The notes below the pieces were generated by a model, which saw nothing but the letters and a program-made list of their open reading frames with translations, did no database searches and had not been told where the DNA came from. A stretch of DNA of 64,000 bases from contig NZ_FNWC01000007.1 of the NCBI RefSeq assembly GCF_900104635.1, positions 620,001 through 684,000 of the forward strand, written 5' to 3'. Position numbers and translations under genes: made by a program. This document shows, piece after piece, positions 8,098 through 16,822 of this stretch. Every line of letters begins with the position of its first letter. Within the stretch, counting starts at the first letter, position 1. Source of the stretch: Coprococcus phoceensis (GTDB lineage: Bacteria; Bacillota; Clostridia; Lachnospirales; Lachnospiraceae).

Positions 8098-10218
8098 ATG
8101 ATCAGAGTAATCAAAAAAGATGGGACAAAAGAAGAGTTTAACGTACAGAAAGTGGTTGTTGCGGTCAATAAGTCAGCATATCGTGCGTTGATCAAGTTTA
8201 CAGATGAGGAGCTGCAATTTATCTGCCAGTTTGTAGAAGAAGAAGTAGAAAAGATGGACACAGAAGAGATCCGTATCGCACAGATGCACAATGTTGTGGA
8301 GGGAGCTCTTGAAAAGGTCAACCCGACTGTTGCAAAAAGTTATAGAGATTACCGCAATTATAAGCAGGATTTTGTTCAGATGTTAGATGAGGTTTACAAA
8401 AAAAGCCAGTCTATCATGTATATCGGAGATAAAGAGAACAGTAATACAGACAGTGCGCTTGTGTCTACAAAAAGAAGTTTGATTTTTAACGAACTGAATA
8501 AAGAGCTTTATAAGAAATTTTTCCTGACAGTGGAAGAAATTCAGGCAATCCGTGAAGGTTATATTTATATTCATGATATGTCTGCGAGAAGAGATACAAT
8601 GAACTGTTGCCTGTTTGATGTGCAGAATGTTTTGAGCGGCGGATTTGAGATGGGTAATCTTTGGTATAATGAGCCGAAGACATTGGATACAGCATTTGAT
8701 GTAATTGGAGATATCGTGTTAAGTGCTGCGAGTCAGCAGTACGGCGGATTTACAGTGCCAAGCGTAGATGATATTTTAGAGCCATATGCAGAAAAATCTT
8801 ATAAAAGACATTTGGAAAAATATATATCTTTAGGACTTCCGCAAGAAAAAGCTGAGGAAGTAGCGTGGAAAGATCTGGAAAAAGAGATGGAGCAGGGATT
8901 CCAGGGATGGGAATATAAATTTAATTCCGTGTCATCCAGCCGTGGGGATTATCCGTTTATCACTGTGACAGCAGGGACAAATACTTCAAAATATGGAAAA
9001 CTTGCCACGATCAAGATGCTTCAGGTGCGTCAGGAAGGACAGGGCAAGGAAGGACATAAGAAGCCGGTTCTTTTCCCGAAACTTGTATTTTTATATGATG
9101 AGAATCTTCATGGACCGGGGAAACCGTTGGAAGATGTGTTTGAAGCGGGAATCGAATGCTCCAGAAAAACAATGTATCCGGATTGGCTGAGTCTGACAGG
9201 AAAAGGGTATGTTGCAAGTATGTACAAGCAATACGGAAAGATTATCAGCCCGATGGGATGCCGTGCATTCCTTTCACCATGGTATGAAAGAGGAGGCATG
9301 ACTCCGGCGGATGAAAAAGATACACCAGTATTTGTGGGACGATTTAATATTGGTGCGGTAAGTCTGCATCTGCCTATGATTTATGCAAAAGCAAAACAGG
9401 AAAGCAGAGATTTCTATGAGGTGCTGGATTATTATTTGGAACTGATTCGTCAGCTTCATATCCGCACATATGATTATCTTGGAGAGATGAAGGCATCAAC
9501 GAACCCGCTTGCATATTGTGAAGGCGGTTTCTATGGCGGACATTTGGGGCTGTATGACAAAATCAAGCCGTTGTTAAAATCAGCAACTGCATCTTTCGGA
9601 ATCACAGCATTCAACGAATTGCAACAGCTGCACAATAAAAAATCATTGGTAGAAGATGGGGCATTTGCACTTGAGGTGCTGGAATATATTAATAAGAAAG
9701 TCAATCAGTTCAAAGAGGAAGATGGTCACTTATATGCAATTTATGGAACACCGGCAGAAAATCTGTGTGGAGTGCAGGTTCAGCAGTTCCGTAAAAAATA
9801 CGGCATTATCGAGAATGTATCTGACAGAGAATATGTAAGTAACAGTTTTCACTGTCATGTAACGGAAGATATTACGCCGATTGAAAAACAGGATTTAGAA
9901 GGACGTTTTTGGGATTTGAGTAACGGTGGTAAGATCCAGTATGTCAAATATCCGATTAACTATAATAAGGAAGCAATCAAATCGCTTGTAAGAAGAGCGA
10001 TGGATATGGGCTTCTATGAGGGGGTTAATCTGTCGCTTGCATATTGTGATGACTGCGGACATGAAGAGTTGTCGATGGATGTATGTCCGGAATGCGGAAG
10101 TACTAACTTGACAAAGATTGAGCGTATGAATGGATATTTATCTTACTCCCGCGTCAAGGGAGATACACGTCTGAACGACGCAAAAATGGCGGAAATAGCG
10201 GAAAGGAAGAGCATGTAA
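8098..10218 (+). CDS. nrdD: Anaerobic ribonucleoside-triphosphate reductase NrdD
   Basis: NrdD reduces ribonucleoside triphosphates to deoxyribonucleotides with a glycyl radical and works only without oxygen. From ATG 8098 it has 706 residues. Visible are an N-terminal ATP-cone (VIKKDGTKEEFNVQKV), the central substrate region with TMNCCLFDVQNVLSGGF, a C-terminal zinc site (CDDCG...CPECG, near residues 650-670), and the glycyl-radical region ERMNGYLSYSR. I prefer ATG 8098 over 8080 because GGAAGGAAGAGACGG then serves as ribosome binding site. nrdG follows after 1 bp; NrdR-like boxes lie upstream. Confidence 0.94.
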   Translation: MIRVIKKDGTKEEFNVQKVVVAVNKSAYRALIKFTDEELQFICQFVEEEVEKMDTEEIRIAQMHNVVEGALEKVNPTVAKSYRDYRNYKQDFVQMLDEVYKKSQSIMYIGDKENSNTDSALVSTKRSLIFNELNKELYKKFFLTVEEIQAIREGYIYIHDMSARRDTMNCCLFDVQNVLSGGFEMGNLWYNEPKTLDTAFDVIGDIVLSAASQQYGGFTVPSVDDILEPYAEKSYKRHLEKYISLGLPQEKAEEVAWKDLEKEMEQGFQGWEYKFNSVSSSRGDYPFITVTAGTNTSKYGKLATIKMLQVRQEGQGKEGHKKPVLFPKLVFLYDENLHGPGKPLEDVFEAGIECSRKTMYPDWLSLTGKGYVASMYKQYGKIISPMGCRAFLSPWYERGGMTPADEKDTPVFVGRFNIGAVSLHLPMIYAKAKQESRDFYEVLDYYLELIRQLHIRTYDYLGEMKASTNPLAYCEGGFYGGHLGLYDKIKPLLKSATASFGITAFNELQQLHNKKSLVEDGAFALEVLEYINKKVNQFKEEDGHLYAIYGTPAENLCGVQVQQFRKKYGIIENVSDREYVSNSFHCHVTEDITPIEKQDLEGRFWDLSNGGKIQYVKYPINYNKEAIKSLVRRAMDMGFYEGVNLSLAYCDDCGHEELSMDVCPECGSTNLTKIERMNGYLSYSRVKGDTRLNDAKMAEIAERKSM

Positions 10219-10219
10219 T

Positions 10220-10717
10220 ATGCGTTATCATAATATTACAAAAGATGATATGTTAAACGGAGATGGTCTTCGTGTTGTACTATGGGTATCTGGTTGTGTG
10301 CATTGCTGTAAGGAATGCCATAATCCTATCACCTGGGATCCGAATGGAGGATTGGAATTTGATGAGTCGGCAAAACAGGAGATTTTTGATGAATTAGAGA
10401 AAAGTTATGTCAGCGGTATCACTTTTAGTGGAGGTGATCCGCTTCATATCAACAACGTGTATGAAGTGACAGCGCTTGCAAAAGAAATCAAAGAAAAATA
10501 TCCGACAAAGACAATTTGGTTATATACCGGATCTACGTGGGAACAGATTCAGACGATGAAACTGATGAAATATGTAGATGTGCTTGTGGATGGAGAGTTT
10601 GAAGTAGATAAAAAGGATGCTACGCTACATTGGAAGGGAAGTTCCAATCAGAAGGTGATTGATGTACAAAAGACATTAGAAAAAGGAGAAATTGTATTAC
10701 ATGAAGAGGATTGCTAA
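10220..10717 (+). CDS. nrdG: NrdD-activating radical SAM enzyme NrdG
   Basis: NrdG uses S-adenosylmethionine and a 4Fe-4S cluster to place the glycyl radical on NrdD. The 165-residue protein begins MRYHNITKDDMLNGDGLRVV and has the cluster motif in SGCVHCCKECHNP (about residues 26-38), then the GISFSGGDP-like segment ITFSGGDPLH. It starts 1 bp after nrdD and its 3' end overlaps the dut start by 17 bp, so the three genes form one transcription unit. Confidence 0.93.
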   Translation: MRYHNITKDDMLNGDGLRVVLWVSGCVHCCKECHNPITWDPNGGLEFDESAKQEIFDELEKSYVSGITFSGGDPLHINNVYEVTALAKEIKEKYPTKTIWLYTGSTWEQIQTMKLMKYVDVLVDGEFEVDKKDATLHWKGSSNQKVIDVQKTLEKGEIVLHEEDC

Positions 10718-11213
10718 GTTTCACAAAGTAAGTTTTGAACAATTTAAAGAAGGATGGATAGATACATTTGGTGAGGCGGGAGAAAGCGAGATCCAAAAGA
10801 TTTATGATGCTGTCAAACTGCCGAAAAGAGCAACTTCGGGTTCGGCGGGATATGATTTCTATACCCCGATATCGTTGACAATTCAACCGGGAGAGACAGT
10901 GAAGATTCCGACCGGAATCCGTGTGGAGATGGAAGAAAACTGGGTTTTAAAATGTTATCCGAGAAGTGGACTTGGTTTTAAATTTCGTCTGCAGCTTAAT
11001 AATACGGTTGGTATTATCGACAGTGATTACTTTTATTCGGACAATGAAGGGCATATTTTTGCAAAACTGACAAATGATACGAATGAAGGAAAGATTGTAG
11101 AACTTTCTGAGGGAACCGGATTTATGCAGGGAATCTTCGTAGAATATGGGATTACAATAGATGATGATGTGACCGAAGTAAGAAACGGTGGATTTGGAAG
11201 CACAACAAAATAA
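10701..11213 (+). CDS. dut: dUTPase-family nucleotide hydrolase
   Basis: The 170-residue protein has the trimeric dUTPase/dCTP deaminase fold motifs: SGSAGYDFYTP (near residue 51), PRSGLGFK (near residue 92), LNNTVGIIDSDYF (near residue 106), and a C-terminal RNGGFGSTTK closing the active site. It most likely splits dUTP to dUMP and pyrophosphate, which fits its place behind nrdDG in a dNTP operon. The first 40 residues are an extension before the core. The ATG at 10701 is 12 nt from AAGGAG; a TTG at 10692 is an alternative. Confidence 0.88.
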   Translation: MKRIAKFHKVSFEQFKEGWIDTFGEAGESEIQKIYDAVKLPKRATSGSAGYDFYTPISLTIQPGETVKIPTGIRVEMEENWVLKCYPRSGLGFKFRLQLNNTVGIIDSDYFYSDNEGHIFAKLTNDTNEGKIVELSEGTGFMQGIFVEYGITIDDDVTEVRNGGFGSTTK

Positions 11214-11227
11214 GAGGAATGCAGTAT

Positions 11228-11281
11228 AAAACCTCCACATTTGGGAATTCTAACCAAGAGATGACAAATGTGGAGGTTTTT
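11228..11281 (+). terminator. Terminator-like hairpin that also contains the next gene's ribosome binding site
   Basis: AAAACCTCCACATTTG (11228-11243) pairs with CAAATGTGGAGGTTTT, followed by a T. GGAGG of the right arm (11272-11276) is exactly 7 nt before the ATG at 11284. Confidence 0.8.
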
Positions 11282-11283
11282 GT

Positions 11284-12654
11284 ATGGTAGATAAAAAAGT
11301 GACAAAACAGGTGAAAGCATCGCTTCAGGAAAATGTGACGTATTTAAACAGCATACTTCCGGTCAGTGAAAGTTTTGACCTGATTCAGCGTGATATGATT
11401 ATCGGAGAAAAGCAGAGTACATTTTACTTCATTGATGGATTTACGAAAGATGAGACAATGCTTAAAATCATGACATCTTTTTTTGCGTTGAAAAAAGACG
11501 ATATGCCAAGTAATGCAACCGGGTTTTCAAAGATGGCGCTTCCGTATGTGGAAGTGGACATTATTGCTGATTTTGATATGATCATCCGAAATATATTGTC
11601 CGGAGTCACCTGTCTGTTTATTGACGGATATGAGGCTTGCATTGCGATTGACTGTCGCACATATCCGGCAAGAGGAGTAGAAGAGCCAGATAAGGATAAA
11701 TCACTCCGTGGATCAAGAGATGGGTTCGTGGAGACGATCGTGTTTAATACGGCGTTGATGAGGAGGAGAATACGAGATCCTCATCTTGTGATGAAGATGA
11801 TAGAGATTGGAAATAGTTCGCGAACCGATGTAGCAGTCTGCTATATGTCGGACAGAGTGGACCAGGAACTGTTAGACAATTTATTGAAAAGGCTTGATAC
11901 AATCAATGTGGATGCGCTGCGGATGAATCAGCAAAGTCTTGCGGAAGAATTGTTCAAACGAAAATGGTTCAACCCGTTCCCGAAATTTAAGTTTACAGAG
12001 AGACCAGATACGGCGTCCGTGTGTTTGCTAGAAGGGAAAGTCGTACTTTTAGTTGACAATTCACCGTCTGCGATGATTCTTCCGACTTCGATTTTAGACA
12101 TTATTGAGGAGGCAAACGACTATTATTTTCCAACTCTTACGAATGTATATTTGAAGGTATCGAGGGCGATTATTACCTTTGCAACAGTTTTTCTGACACC
12201 GGCATTTTTGTTGTTTATGCAAAATCTCAATTGGCTTCCGGAGGCATTTCAGTTTGTGTCATTGAAAGATACGGTCAATATTCCGCTTATTTTCCAATTG
12301 CTGATATTGGAGCTTGCAATCGATGGTCTTCGACTTGCGGCGATGAACACGCCAAGTATGTTAAGTACGCCGCTCAGTGTAATTGCCGGTATCGTTATGG
12401 GGGAATTTTCGGTCAAATCAGGATGGTTCAACTCAGAGGTTATGCTCTATATGGCGTTTGTCGCTGTGGCGAATTATACACAGCCGAATTTTGAGCTTGG
12501 ATATGCGTTGAAATTTATGCGTCTGTTGCTTTTGGTTCTTACAGCGTGCTTTAACTGGATTGGATTTTTGGCGGGAACAATCATTATTATCTGCTCTATT
12601 GCATTTAACAAAACATTATCAGGAAGAAGTTATTTGAATATTAAATTGAATTAA
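11284..12654 (+). CDS. GerA-family spore germination protein
   Basis: The 456-residue protein has a soluble N-terminal half followed by about five hydrophobic segments (from residue 290). The family is recognisable by VEEPDKDKSLRGSRDGFVE, MKMIEIGNSSRTDVAVCYM, FNPFPKFKFTERPDTA and AAMNTPSMLSTPLSVIAG. GerAA/SpoVAF-type proteins sit in the spore inner membrane and take part in germination. No B or C subunit gene adjoins it, so it may be an orphan SpoVAF-like protein. Its ribosome binding site is inside the preceding hairpin; see the findings. Confidence 0.88.
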   Translation: MVDKKVTKQVKASLQENVTYLNSILPVSESFDLIQRDMIIGEKQSTFYFIDGFTKDETMLKIMTSFFALKKDDMPSNATGFSKMALPYVEVDIIADFDMIIRNILSGVTCLFIDGYEACIAIDCRTYPARGVEEPDKDKSLRGSRDGFVETIVFNTALMRRRIRDPHLVMKMIEIGNSSRTDVAVCYMSDRVDQELLDNLLKRLDTINVDALRMNQQSLAEELFKRKWFNPFPKFKFTERPDTASVCLLEGKVVLLVDNSPSAMILPTSILDIIEEANDYYFPTLTNVYLKVSRAIITFATVFLTPAFLLFMQNLNWLPEAFQFVSLKDTVNIPLIFQLLILELAIDGLRLAAMNTPSMLSTPLSVIAGIVMGEFSVKSGWFNSEVMLYMAFVAVANYTQPNFELGYALKFMRLLLLVLTACFNWIGFLAGTIIIICSIAFNKTLSGRSYLNIKLN

Positions 12655-12677
12655 AAGTACGCTTCGGCGTACTTTTT
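12653..12677 (+). terminator. Terminator of the gerA-like gene
   Basis: AAAAGTACGC, a TTCG tetraloop and GCGTACTTTTT form a strong hairpin overlapping the stop codon. Confidence 0.88.
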
Positions 12678-12775
12678 GCGAAAATCTCTTATTTACACCA
12701 TGAAAAACTTTTTGCGAAAGAAAAGAAAAAGTGATAGAATAGAGAAATAAATATTGGCAAACAGGAGGGAAAAAG

Positions 12776-13639
12776 ATGAATGAGTTTGTAATTGTATCAG
12801 ACAGTACTGTGGATTTACCAAAAGAATATTTACAGTCCAAACAAGTTCCGATCATCTCACTGTCTTACATTATGGACGGAGTTACATATGAAGAGATGGA
12901 TGGGCTGTCGCATAAAGAATTTTTTGAAAAGCTGAGGGCGGGTTCGCTTCCCACAACGTCTCAGATTAATCCGGAACAGGCGCGCGAAGCGCTGGAGCCG
13001 TTTGCAAAAGAAGGAAAAGATATTCTTTATATCGGCTTTTCTTCCGGATTGAGTGGAAGTTATAACAGTGTACGGATGGCGGCAGAGGACTTGAAAGAAG
13101 AATATCCGGACATCAACATTATTGCTATAGACAGTCTATGTGCATGCATGGGAGAAGGATTACTTCTATATAAAGCGTTAGAATTGAAGGAACACGGGAT
13201 GTCAATGGAAGAGATTGCAAAATGGGTGGAAGCGAATAAGCTTCATATCTGTCACAATGTAACTGTGGATGACCTTAATCATCTTCACAGAGGAGGACGT
13301 ATCTCTAAGACGACTGCGGTTGTTGGCTCTATGATTAAGATTAAGCCGATCATCCATATGAGCGATGAGGGAAAGCTGGTTGTCATTGGCAAAGAGCGAG
13401 GAAGAAAGAAGTCATTGGTTTCGATTGTAGACCGTATGGAAAAGCAGATGCAGGGATATGATAACGATATCGTGATGATTACGCATGGTGATTGTATAGA
13501 GGACGCTGAATTTGTGAAGAAACAGGTAGAAGAACGCTTTGGGATTCACAACGTGATGATTAACGGAATCGGTTCGGTTATTGGAAGCCACACCGGTGCC
13601 GGTGTTGTGGCCGTATTCTTTATGGGGGATAAGCGTTGA
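12776..13639 (+). CDS. degV: DegV-family fatty acid-binding protein
   Basis: DegV (FakB-type) proteins bind a fatty acid and can present it to the kinase FakA. The 287-residue protein begins FVIVSDSTVDLPKEY, then SQINPEQ, the GFSSGLSGSYNS loop and HNVTVDDLNHLHRGGRISKTTAVVG, and ends near GSVIGSHTGAGVVAVFF. All these are family marks. AGGAGGG lies 8 nt before the ATG. Its stop overlaps the TTG start of the downstream permease by 3 nt. No fakA is visible here, so the lipid role is by family only. Confidence 0.9.
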   Translation: MNEFVIVSDSTVDLPKEYLQSKQVPIISLSYIMDGVTYEEMDGLSHKEFFEKLRAGSLPTTSQINPEQAREALEPFAKEGKDILYIGFSSGLSGSYNSVRMAAEDLKEEYPDINIIAIDSLCACMGEGLLLYKALELKEHGMSMEEIAKWVEANKLHICHNVTVDDLNHLHRGGRISKTTAVVGSMIKIKPIIHMSDEGKLVVIGKERGRKKSLVSIVDRMEKQMQGYDNDIVMITHGDCIEDAEFVKKQVEERFGIHNVMINGIGSVIGSHTGAGVVAVFFMGDKR

Positions 13640-14502
13640 GTGCAGTATGGGAAATCTGTAAAGATGTGCTGATTGATGGGGCGAGGATGATCCCGTTTTT
13701 GCTTTTTGCATTTTTACTGATTGAATTAGTAGAAAAGTATACAGGAGAGAAACGAGACCGGATTCTGATGAAGGGAAACAAAGCAGGACCGATCATCGGA
13801 GCGCTGTTTGGGTGTATACCGCAATGTGGATTTTCCGTGGTGGCGGCAAATCTGTATGCAGAGCGGCTTGTCTCGGTTGGAACGCTTCTTGCTGTGTTTA
13901 TGTCAACATCAGATGAGGCAATCATTGTTATGTTGGGATATCCGAAGAGTGGAGGTAAGATTCTTACAATTTTAGGTCTCAAAGTTGTCATTGCAATTGT
14001 TGTTGGATATCTCGTAGATTTATTTTGCAAAAGAAAGCGCTTTTCTGTAAAACAAGAAAGCGTATGGGAAGAGCGGGGATGTTCCTGCTGTGGCGGACAT
14101 GACGGAATCTTGAAAGCGGTCGTATCTCATTCTTTGAAAACACTTTTGTACATTATGTTGTTTTCGATGGTATTGAATGTGGTTATCGAGGGAATTGGAA
14201 TTGAAAGAATTCAAGAGATCTTGATGAATGACTCGCCGTTTCAGATTATTCTAAGCGCATCGGTAGGCCTGATTCCGAATTGTGCCTCATCGATACTGAT
14301 TACAGAGCTATATATGAAAGGAGTTCTTGCGCTTCCGGCTGTGATGGCAGGACTGTTGGCAAGCGGCGGAATGGGACTGATTGTATTGTGGAAAAATAAT
14401 CGGGACAAAAAAGAAAATTTAAAAATAACAGCAATGTTGTATATTGGTTCGATTGTGATCGGTGTGATCTTACAGATTTTATTTATCGGCATGAAATATT
14501 AA
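13636..14502 (+). CDS. ArsP_2-type permease (putative metal/arsenical efflux)
   Basis: The 288-residue membrane protein has two homologous halves, each with a conserved loop: FGCIPQCGFSVVAANLYAERLVSVGTLLAVFMSTSDEA (first half) and GLIPNCASSILITELYMKGVLALPAVMAGLLASGG (second half). The middle carries a cytosolic Cys-rich segment, ERGCSCCGGHDG, suited to metal binding. This is the family annotated as putative manganese transporter or arsenic efflux protein. The substrate is not decided. The TTG start overlaps the degV stop (TTGA), indicating translational coupling. Confidence 0.8.
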   Translation: MSAVWEICKDVLIDGARMIPFLLFAFLLIELVEKYTGEKRDRILMKGNKAGPIIGALFGCIPQCGFSVVAANLYAERLVSVGTLLAVFMSTSDEAIIVMLGYPKSGGKILTILGLKVVIAIVVGYLVDLFCKRKRFSVKQESVWEERGCSCCGGHDGILKAVVSHSLKTLLYIMLFSMVLNVVIEGIGIERIQEILMNDSPFQIILSASVGLIPNCASSILITELYMKGVLALPAVMAGLLASGGMGLIVLWKNNRDKKENLKITAMLYIGSIVIGVILQILFIGMKY

Positions 14503-14533
14503 AAGGAGAAATTCAAATGAATTTCTCCTTTTT
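14501..14533. terminator. Bidirectional terminator between convergent genes
   Basis: AAAAGGAGAAATTC (14501-14514) pairs with GAATTTCTCCTTTT (14520-14533). A- and T-runs on both sides serve the plus-strand permease and the minus-strand transporter. Confidence 0.88.
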
Positions 14534-14542
14534 AATGGAATA

Positions 14543-15898
14543 TTAAATTGTCCACCATCCCATTGCATTTCCTACGGAACTTACAAGGATTGCAATTAAG
14601 CAAATCGGTGCGATCCATTTGATCATAACTACGAATAACTTCTCGCCTTTGAATGTTCCGTCTGAGCTTTTTACTTCGTCGATAACAACTTTTGGCTTGA
14701 TGACAAATCCGACAAAAATACAAGTGAAGAATGCAAGGATTGGCATCAATATGCTGTTGCTGAGGAAATCGAATGCATCCAGGATTGACAAGTTAAGGAA
14801 TGTGATGTCGCTCCAGATTCCAAATCCTAAAGAAGATGGGATACCCATTATCAATGCAATTACCGTAACGATAATACAAGTAAATTTACGGCTCCAGTGG
14901 AATTTATCTCTTAAAATAGAAACAATTGTCTCCATCAGTGAGATGGAAGAGGTCAGTGCAGCAAAAAATACCAGAATAAAGAAAAGAGTTCCGATTGCAC
15001 CACCCATTGGCATGCTGTTAAATACTTTTGGAAGCATTACAAACATAAGTCCAGGTCCTTGTCCCAATTGCTCTGCTGTTCCGCCTGAGAAAGCGAATAC
15101 TGCAGGGATGATCATAAGTCCTGCCATAAATGCAATACCGGTATCAAAAACCTCGATTTGGCGAACAGAACTTTCCAAATTATTATCTTTTTTCATATAA
15201 GAACCATATGTAATCATAATTCCCATCGCAAGAGACATTGAGTAGAATAATTGTCCCATTGCTGCTATGACAGTCATTCCGGAGAAGTTTTCCATACTTG
15301 GTTTTACGTAATAAATCAGACCATCAATTGCTCCGTCCACTGTAAGTCCGTATCCTGCGATAATGACAGTTAAGACAACTAATACAGGCATCATAAATTT
15401 ACTCACTGTCTCGATTCCTTTTTCTACACCGAGAAGAACGATGATCGAAGTGAATGCAATAAAGAGACAGAACCATCCAATTGGTTCCCCTGTAGTGCCG
15501 ATGAAATTATTAAAATAAGCATCATCGGCAGCTGCCTGTACATTACCTGTTACAAATGTAACAAAATACTTGATTACCCATCCGCCGATTACACTATAAT
15601 AAGGAAAGATGATAATCGGTATGATTGCGGCGAGTACTCCTAGAAAACCAAAGCGTTTATCTAATTTTTTGAAAGCGCCAATTGCGCTGAGCCCTGTCTT
15701 TCTTCCGATTGCGATTTCAGCAATCATTAATGAAAAACCGAATGTGACTGCAAGAATCAGATATACAAGAAGAAATGTTCCTCCTCCATATTTTGCTGCG
15801 AGATACGGGAATCTCCAAAGGTTACCAAGCCCTACAGCAGACCCGGCAGCAGCAAGTACAAATCCAATCTTGCTGGAAAAATTACTTCTTTGTGACAT
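14543..15898 (-). CDS. Sodium-dependent NSS-family transporter
   Basis: The 451-residue protein is an LeuT-type neurotransmitter:sodium symporter with about 11-12 membrane segments. Marks are the N-terminal FVLAAAGSAVGLGNLWRFPYLAAKYGGGTFLLVYL (Na+/substrate site in TM1, residues about 12-46) and AMGQLFYSMSLAMGIMITYGSY in TM6. Likely cargo is an amino acid, not identifiable here. GAGGAGG lies 8 nt before its ATG on the minus strand. It diverges from the mobile element, whose left end falls in the 270-bp gap beyond its start. Confidence 0.92.
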   Translation of the reverse strand: MSQRSNFSSKIGFVLAAAGSAVGLGNLWRFPYLAAKYGGGTFLLVYLILAVTFGFSLMIAEIAIGRKTGLSAIGAFKKLDKRFGFLGVLAAIIPIIIFPYYSVIGGWVIKYFVTFVTGNVQAAADDAYFNNFIGTTGEPIGWFCLFIAFTSIIVLLGVEKGIETVSKFMMPVLVVLTVIIAGYGLTVDGAIDGLIYYVKPSMENFSGMTVIAAMGQLFYSMSLAMGIMITYGSYMKKDNNLESSVRQIEVFDTGIAFMAGLMIIPAVFAFSGGTAEQLGQGPGLMFVMLPKVFNSMPMGGAIGTLFFILVFFAALTSSISLMETIVSILRDKFHWSRKFTCIIVTVIALIMGIPSSLGFGIWSDITFLNLSILDAFDFLSNSILMPILAFFTCIFVGFVIKPKVVIDEVKSSDGTFKGEKLFVVMIKWIAPICLIAILVSSVGNAMGWWTI

Positions 15899-16059
15899 AA
15901 AAAATCCTCCTCAAAATTCATTTAGACTAAGTTAAGTAGCCTTATTATTGCATAAAAGTGAAAAGAATGCAAGAAAAAAAGAGCGCAATCTGTTTTTTAA
16001 TGCGAACAATTTTGAGAATGGTGTAAGAATAATAAGAAGAAAGGTTACGTCTATAATTT

Positions 16060-16104
16060 AACGCACGGAGACTAAATTTAGTTAGTCTCTGGGGCGTTTT
16101 TTTT
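16060..16104 (+). terminator. Strong hairpin-T-run near the left edge of the element
   Basis: AACGC (16060-16064) pairs with GCGTT (16094-16098), and GAGACTAA (16068-16075) pairs with TTAGTCTC (16082-16089), followed by T8. No gene precedes it on this strand, so it may insulate the element from the chromosome or end a short leader. Nothing else is visible in 15899-16170 apart from the NSS ribosome binding site. Confidence 0.7.
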
Positions 16105-16170
16105 ATTACCTAAAAACCTTAAAAATCATTGAAAAATCAACGGATTTAGAAAGGGGGATGAAGAGCAAGG

Positions 16171-16551
16171 ATGGGACAAAGCTATAGTCGATTATCGTTT
16201 CAAGAGCGATTAATCATTGAAAAATTGTACAAAAAAAATATGACTATGGCGGACATGAACAAAATTGCAGACATGATTGGAAGGAATAGGACTACGATCT
16301 ATCGTGAGATACTTCATAACACGGAGGATGGAAAAACCTACAATGCGAAGGATGCACAGCGGCGAGCAAAAAAGAATTTCAAAAGTAAAAATATTTCAGG
16401 GCAACTTGCAAGAGGTGCAAGCACTCGCCAAAAGGTTTATGAACTTTGGAAGCAAGAGCCAAATCTTGATAGGCAAGAGATGGCAGAAAGATTAGGCTGC
16501 AGTCAATCTACCGTGTTTAGATGTATAAGAGAATTTAAGTCTAATTCTTAA
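16171..16551 (+). CDS. IS30-like HTH protein without catalytic domain
   Basis: The 126-residue protein starts with an IS30-transposase-type HTH: YSRLSFQERLIIEKLY, then IADMIGRNRTTIYREI (residues 6-47). A second HTH-like segment lies at the C-terminus (EMAERLGCSQSTVFRCI, residues about 105-121). The DDE domain is absent. The N-terminus resembles the complete IS30-type transposase at the right end of the element (YTRIHWEDRLKIEVL...RTSVSREL), so this may be a regulator derived from it, or a binding protein for the element ends. The ribosome binding site is weak (GCAAGG). Confidence 0.7.
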   Translation: MGQSYSRLSFQERLIIEKLYKKNMTMADMNKIADMIGRNRTTIYREILHNTEDGKTYNAKDAQRRAKKNFKSKNISGQLARGASTRQKVYELWKQEPNLDRQEMAERLGCSQSTVFRCIREFKSNS

Positions 16552-16583
16552 CTAAAAGAAAAAATTTACAATTACATATTTTT

Positions 16584-16650
16584 AAGAAAAAATTTTTCTT
16601 ACGCCGTTGCAGGTACGGCGATGAAAAAACTGTAGTGGATTAAAAATCCA
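16584..16650 (+). other. Cluster of three small inverted repeats
   Basis: AAGAAAAAATTTTTCTT (16584-16600), CGCCGT/ACGGCG (16602-16620) and TGGATT/AATCCA (16636-16650) follow one another between the HTH gene and the first operator-like motif copy. They could be a terminator plus operator sites. Confidence 0.45.
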
Positions 16651-16656
16651 TGTAAA

Positions 16657-16674
16657 TTTTTCTTTTTTGGGGAA
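16657..16674 (+). promoter_or_regulatory. Element motif copy 1 (TTTTTCTTTTTTGGGGAA)
   Basis: This is the first of eight copies of the dispersed 18-bp motif, here in plus orientation and about 150 bp before the start of the secreted Ser/Lys-rich protein gene. Confidence 0.65.
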
Positions 16675-16756
16675 GAGGCAGAAAACTTAAAAAGGAAAAA
16701 TTTATGAGAAAGCTTTTACGAAATGTTGAATAATTTTCACGTTGATTAAAGATTTA

Positions 16757-16785
16757 TTGTAAACAACAAGGAAGTAAGCTATAAT
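16757..16785 (+). promoter_or_regulatory. Promoter of the pilus operon
   Basis: TTGTAA (16757-16762) and TATAAT (16780-16785) with 17-bp spacing lie 38 bp before the ATG at 16823. Confidence 0.6.
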
Positions 16786-16822
16786 AAAGGCAGATTTGAG
16801 GATGTTTGGAAGGAGGAAAGAT

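Noticed and set aside
15910..15990. Left-end copy of the 56307 inverted repeat
   Set aside because: The sequence GACTAAGTTAAGTAGCC near 15928 shares only a short CTTAACT-like core with the right-side repeat; this is too little to call terminal repeats.
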